Assembly (NCBI RefSeq): GCF_004118855.1
Contig: NZ_PDKF01000008.1
Span: 186,001-250,000, forward strand
Source of the DNA: Arcobacter sp. CECT 8983
GTDB taxonomy: Bacteria > Campylobacterota > Campylobacteria > Campylobacterales > Arcobacteraceae
DNA length: 64,000 nucleotides
Reading direction: 5' to 3'
In this document: positions 60,895-64,000 of the stretch, one piece after another
Position numbering within the stretch: position 1 is the first letter of the stretch
How the letters are laid out: each line of letters starts with the position of its first letter
Program-made: the position numbers and the translations under genes
Notes under the pieces: model-generated
What the model saw: the letters and a program-made list of their open reading frames with translations, nothing else
Database searches by the model: none
Told to the model about the DNA's origin: nothing

Positions 60895-61483
60895 AAGTGA
60901 TAAAGATTTAGGTTTAGTTCTTTGTACTCACTGTAATAGTGTTTTTAAAGTAGAAGAAAAAGTATGTAATAAATGCAATAGTAAATTAAAACAAAGGGAT
61001 AAATACTCTTTAGTTAAAACTTTAAATTTTACTATAATAGCTATAATTTTTTTATTTCCTGCAAATATTTTAACAATGATGGAAGTTACAACTTTAGGTG
61101 TAATTGAAAAAAGTACTATTTTAGATGGAATAGTTTATTTTTTTGAAACGAAATCATATTTAATAGCAGTAGTCATTTTTTTTGCAAGTATTATTGTTCC
61201 TATTTTTAAGCTACTTGTTTTATTATATCTTTTATATACAACAAAGTACAATAAAATATATTTAGCAAGAAATGCAACAAGATATTATAGAATAATTAAG
61301 TTTATTGGTAAATGGTCAATGATTGATATATTTGTAGTTGCTTTGATGATTGTTATGGTTCAATTTGGCAATCTTTCAAATATAACAGCTGGACCCGCTG
61401 CGATTGCATTTACAGTTGTAGTAATATCAACTATGTTAGCTACTGAGAGTTTTGATACTAGATTATTATGGGATAAGGATTAA
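60884..61483 (+). CDS. pqiA: PqiA/LetA-like membrane protein, second half
   Basis: This corresponds to the C-terminal half of PqiA/LetA. It has its own zinc ribbon (CTHC, then CNKC) and four helices with FLFPANILTMMEVT and WSMIDIFVVALM, characteristic of PqiA. I choose the ATG at 60884 (TTTGGA about 60873-60877 as ribosome site). Upstream in-frame ATGs at 60866, 60869, 60878 and 60881 are possible. It overlaps the first half by 11 bases in another frame. Each half is a complete domain, so this looks like a natural split. Confidence 0.85.
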   Translation: MSYKSDKDLGLVLCTHCNSVFKVEEKVCNKCNSKLKQRDKYSLVKTLNFTIIAIIFLFPANILTMMEVTTLGVIEKSTILDGIVYFFETKSYLIAVVIFFASIIVPIFKLLVLLYLLYTTKYNKIYLARNATRYYRIIKFIGKWSMIDIFVVALMIVMVQFGNLSNITAGPAAIAFTVVVISTMLATESFDTRLLWDKD

Positions 61484-61486
61484 TAA

Positions 61487-63832
61487 ATGGATGAAAAGAT
61501 AGAACAAGTAAGTGTAAAAAAGAGTAAAAAAATAGTATTTTTAATCTGGCTTTTACCTTTTATTGCATTACTTATTTCTACATCAATGTTATATAATCAT
61601 TTTGAAAAACAAGGTGAAGAAATTGAAATCTATTTTAACAATGCAGAAGGTTTTGTTGTAGATAAAACACCTTTGAAATATAAGGGAATAAAAATAGGTA
61701 TAGTATCAAATATTGAAGTTGACGAAAAAAATATAAATAGGTTTTTAGTAAAAGTTGAGGTTGATAATAAAGCTTTATCATTAGTAGCAAAAAAAGGAAC
61801 TAAATTTTGGAAGGTAGAACCCAAAGCTACATTAACAGAAATATCTGGATTAAATACAATCTTTAGTGGTATATACATAGAAGCAATGCCTAGTGCACAA
61901 AATATAGAAGAGATTAAAAAATTAGAAGAACAATATACATTTAATGCAGTATCTGAAAAACCTATAAACTATTTGCAAGATGGTCTATTTATAGATTTAA
62001 AATCTTCAAATGGTACACTTGAAGTAGGGGCTCCTGTTTTATACAAAAGTTTTTTAGTGGGAAAAATTGTCAAAAAGAATTTAAAAGATAACAATGTTTT
62101 ATATACAATATTTATAGAAGAAGAGTATAAAAGTTTAGTCAAAGAAGATAGCTCTTTTTGGAATGTAAATGCAATAGATCTAAAAGCTTCTTTAAGTGGA
62201 ATAAAATTCAAAGTTAATACCCTAGCATCCCTTATAGCTGGTGGAATTGCCTTTGATTCAGATAGTTTAAAAGAACCATTAGTAAACACTTCTAAAGTTT
62301 TTAATCTTTATTCTAGTAAAGAAGATATAGATTATTTACCTGATTATGTAGTTTTAGAAACAGATGTAGAACATGGTTTAGAAAAAGATTTTAGTAAAGT
62401 TCTTTATAATGGAATTGAAATAGGGTATGTAGATGATTTAAGTTTTGTATTAGAAGATAAACAAAGCTTTATTTTTGTAAAAATTAAAAAAGAGTTTGCC
62501 TCTTTATTGAAAAGCAATCCCTATTTTGAACTTAAAAAACCTACAATATCTTTAGAAAAGCTAGAAGAATTACCAAATATTGTTAAAGGTACATATATAA
62601 GTCTTACTAAAAGAAGTAAAAATGAAGGTGAAATAAAAGATATTTATACTTTGCATAATAACCCAATGAAAAGAGAAATTTTAGAAATAGTTTTAAAAAG
62701 TGATGATACTTTAAAAATAGAAAAAGATTCACCTGTGTTTTTTAAAGATATAAAAGTAGGGCGAGTAAAGAGCAAAAAGCTTCATAGTAAATCAGATGAA
62801 TTAAGAGTTAACGTGGAAATATTTAAAGAATACTCTTATTTAGTAAATAGCACTTCAATTTTTTATATTCAATCACCAGTAGAAATAAATGCAAGTTTAG
62901 AAAATATTTCTTTTAAAACTGCTCCTTTGAGTGGATTTATAAACTCATCAATAGCTTTTGACACTAAAGATTTAAGTGCAAAAAGAACAATAAATAGGTT
63001 TTATTTATTTCCTAGTTATGAAAAGATGTTAGAGCAGAAGTACTTCTTACAAAAAGGGAAAAGATATACTCTATCACTTGATAATGCAAATAATGTATTA
63101 AAGTCTAACTCTATATATTATAAGGGAATAGAAGCTGGAAAAGTAGTAAGTAAAAAATATAATGAAAAAACAAAAAAAGTAGATGCACAAATTTTTGTAT
63201 TTGAAAAATACGCAAAATATATCAATGAAAGTACAAAGTTTTATTCTATAAGTGGTTTTGATATGGACTTTTCACTAGAAAAAGTAAATATAAAAACCCA
63301 ATCTTTAAATACCTTAGTAAAAGGTGGTATCTCTTTTATATCTTTAGATGAAAATGCTAAAAAAGTAAAAAGTTTTCATAAATTTGATTTCTATAAAAGT
63401 TTAGATGAGGTTTTAAAAGAACAAAGATTTAATGAAAATGGTTTAAGGGTTGTAGTTCTTGCAAAGAGTAAAAGCTCCTTAAAGGAAAATTCTCCTGTAT
63501 TTTATAGACAACTTCAAATAGGAGTAGTAGAAGATTATAGTTTAGCTAAAGATGGAACTTCTATAGAGTTACAACTTTATATAGATGAAAAATTTAAATA
63601 TCTTGTTAGAAAAAATTCTATTTTTTACAATGCTACAGCCTTTGGTATGGAGGTTAGTCTTTTAGGTGTAAAGGTTACAACAGAGACTTTAGAAACACTT
63701 ATTTCAGGTGGAATATCATTAGTTACTCCTACAGAATATAAAGAACAAGCAGATAGTATGATGAGTTTCCCTTTATATAATGATGTTGAAGAAGAGTGGC
63801 TAAATTGGAATCCTAAGTTTGAAAAGCTATAA
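61487..63832 (+). CDS. Multi-MCE-domain lipid transport protein (PqiB/LetB-like)
   Basis: This is a membrane-anchored periplasmic protein of 781 residues with one N-terminal helix (about 16-36). Six MCE repeats are recognisable from recurring cores such as PLKYKGIKIGIVSNI, PVLYKSFLVGKI, VLYNGIEIGYV, PVFFKDIKVGRV, IYYKGIEAGKV and PVFYRQLQIGVV. E. coli PqiB has three and LetB (YebT) seven, so this is a LetB-type tunnel with one repeat fewer. It starts 3 bases after the second pqiA half, forming a LetAB-like lipid transport system. Confidence 0.9.
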   Translation: MDEKIEQVSVKKSKKIVFLIWLLPFIALLISTSMLYNHFEKQGEEIEIYFNNAEGFVVDKTPLKYKGIKIGIVSNIEVDEKNINRFLVKVEVDNKALSLVAKKGTKFWKVEPKATLTEISGLNTIFSGIYIEAMPSAQNIEEIKKLEEQYTFNAVSEKPINYLQDGLFIDLKSSNGTLEVGAPVLYKSFLVGKIVKKNLKDNNVLYTIFIEEEYKSLVKEDSSFWNVNAIDLKASLSGIKFKVNTLASLIAGGIAFDSDSLKEPLVNTSKVFNLYSSKEDIDYLPDYVVLETDVEHGLEKDFSKVLYNGIEIGYVDDLSFVLEDKQSFIFVKIKKEFASLLKSNPYFELKKPTISLEKLEELPNIVKGTYISLTKRSKNEGEIKDIYTLHNNPMKREILEIVLKSDDTLKIEKDSPVFFKDIKVGRVKSKKLHSKSDELRVNVEIFKEYSYLVNSTSIFYIQSPVEINASLENISFKTAPLSGFINSSIAFDTKDLSAKRTINRFYLFPSYEKMLEQKYFLQKGKRYTLSLDNANNVLKSNSIYYKGIEAGKVVSKKYNEKTKKVDAQIFVFEKYAKYINESTKFYSISGFDMDFSLEKVNIKTQSLNTLVKGGISFISLDENAKKVKSFHKFDFYKSLDEVLKEQRFNENGLRVVVLAKSKSSLKENSPVFYRQLQIGVVEDYSLAKDGTSIELQLYIDEKFKYLVRKNSIFYNATAFGMEVSLLGVKVTTETLETLISGGISLVTPTEYKEQADSMMSFPLYNDVEEEWLNWNPKFEKL

Positions 63833-63866
63833 AAATTTTAAAATATTTTTGCAAGAAAAACAATGG

Positions 63867-63872
63867 TATAAT
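63867..63872 (+). promoter_or_regulatory. -10 box of rpe promoter
   Basis: TATAAT in GGTATAATCC lies 30 bases upstream of the rpe ATG. Confidence 0.65.
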
Positions 63873-63902
63873 CCCGCAATTATTTAAAAAAGGTTATTAT
63901 TT

Positions 63903-64000
63903 ATGCTTGTAGCACCTTCGATTTTATCGGCAGATTTTGGAAGACTAAATGAGGAAATTACAGCTATTTGTGATGGTGGTTGTGACTATATTCATGTTGA
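63903..64000 (+). CDS. rpe: Ribulose-phosphate 3-epimerase (3' part outside window)
   Basis: Only the first 32 codons are inside the window. The translation begins MLVAPSILSADFGRLNEE and continues GGCDYIHVD, matching the conserved N-terminus of ribulose-5-phosphate 3-epimerase (pentose phosphate pathway), including the active-site Ser and the later His-Val-Asp. AAGG (63890-63893) is the ribosome site. Confidence 0.93.
   Translation, partial: MLVAPSILSADFGRLNEEITAICDGGCDYIHV

Noticed and set aside
1-64000. CRISPR arrays, tRNA or rRNA genes
   Set aside because: No regularly spaced repeats and no cloverleaf or rRNA-like segments were seen in reading the gaps between genes.

Overview
The window is about 75% AT. 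Its gene content points to a member of the Campylobacterota, most likely an Arcobacteraceae (Arcobacter/Aliarcobacter-like) bacterium. The pointers are tandem hydABCDE-type hydrogenase operons, a NavAb-like single-domain ion channel, the roughly 395-residue form of DapD, frequent TTG/GTG starts, and promoters recognisable mainly by a TGTATAAT-type -10 box. This placement is inferred from remembered family features, not from a database search.

Region 1 (1-24632) is a hydrogen-metabolism island. It holds the end of a first uptake [NiFe]-hydrogenase operon (hydB 3' part, hydC, hydD, hydE), then a complete second one (hydA, hydB, hydC, hydD, hydE). These are followed by a DUF389 membrane protein with a lipid-kinase-like N-terminus and by hypF. 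After a lipoprotein, an SNF-type transporter and small genes comes a second maturation operon, hypB-hypC-hypD-hypE-hypX-hypA. HypA/B insert nickel, HypC/D/E/F build and deliver Fe(CN)2CO, HypX is the aerobic CO-ligand enzyme, HydD trims the large subunit, and HydC passes electrons to the quinone pool. Identical-type 14-bp palindromes (AATGAAYRTTCATT) precede both hydA and hypB. A gene divergent from hypB encodes a transposase-derived DNA-binding protein that appears to have lost its catalytic residues.

Region 2 (24600-28649) looks like accessory DNA. A single very AT-rich gene encodes a 1215-residue protein ending in a PD-(D/E)XK nuclease-like domain. It lies between two 26-bp direct repeats, the first of which is the 3' end of hypA. 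This is the best candidate for an undescribed system, possibly a single-gene defence cargo.

Region 3 (28763-33395) is a complete branched-chain amino-acid ABC transporter (livK-livH-livM-livG-livF). Region 4 (33493-37883) holds a TerB-like protein, a coiled-coil/ZapA-like pair, a pseudopilin, priA and dapD. Region 5 (37880-45446, minus strand) holds copA-arsR-copZ copper handling, a membrane protein, aat, a double-Cache chemoreceptor and an AraC/GyrI regulator.

Region 6 (45558-53669) holds an aminotransferase, purine and uracil salvage genes, DUF423, the ion channel and yajQ. Region 7 (53800-64000) holds an HD-GYP response regulator, a two-component pair, a Nudix hydrolase, a VOC protein, phospholipase A (pldA), a split PqiA/LetA with a six-MCE-domain partner, and the start of rpe. 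I saw no rRNA, tRNA or CRISPR array.
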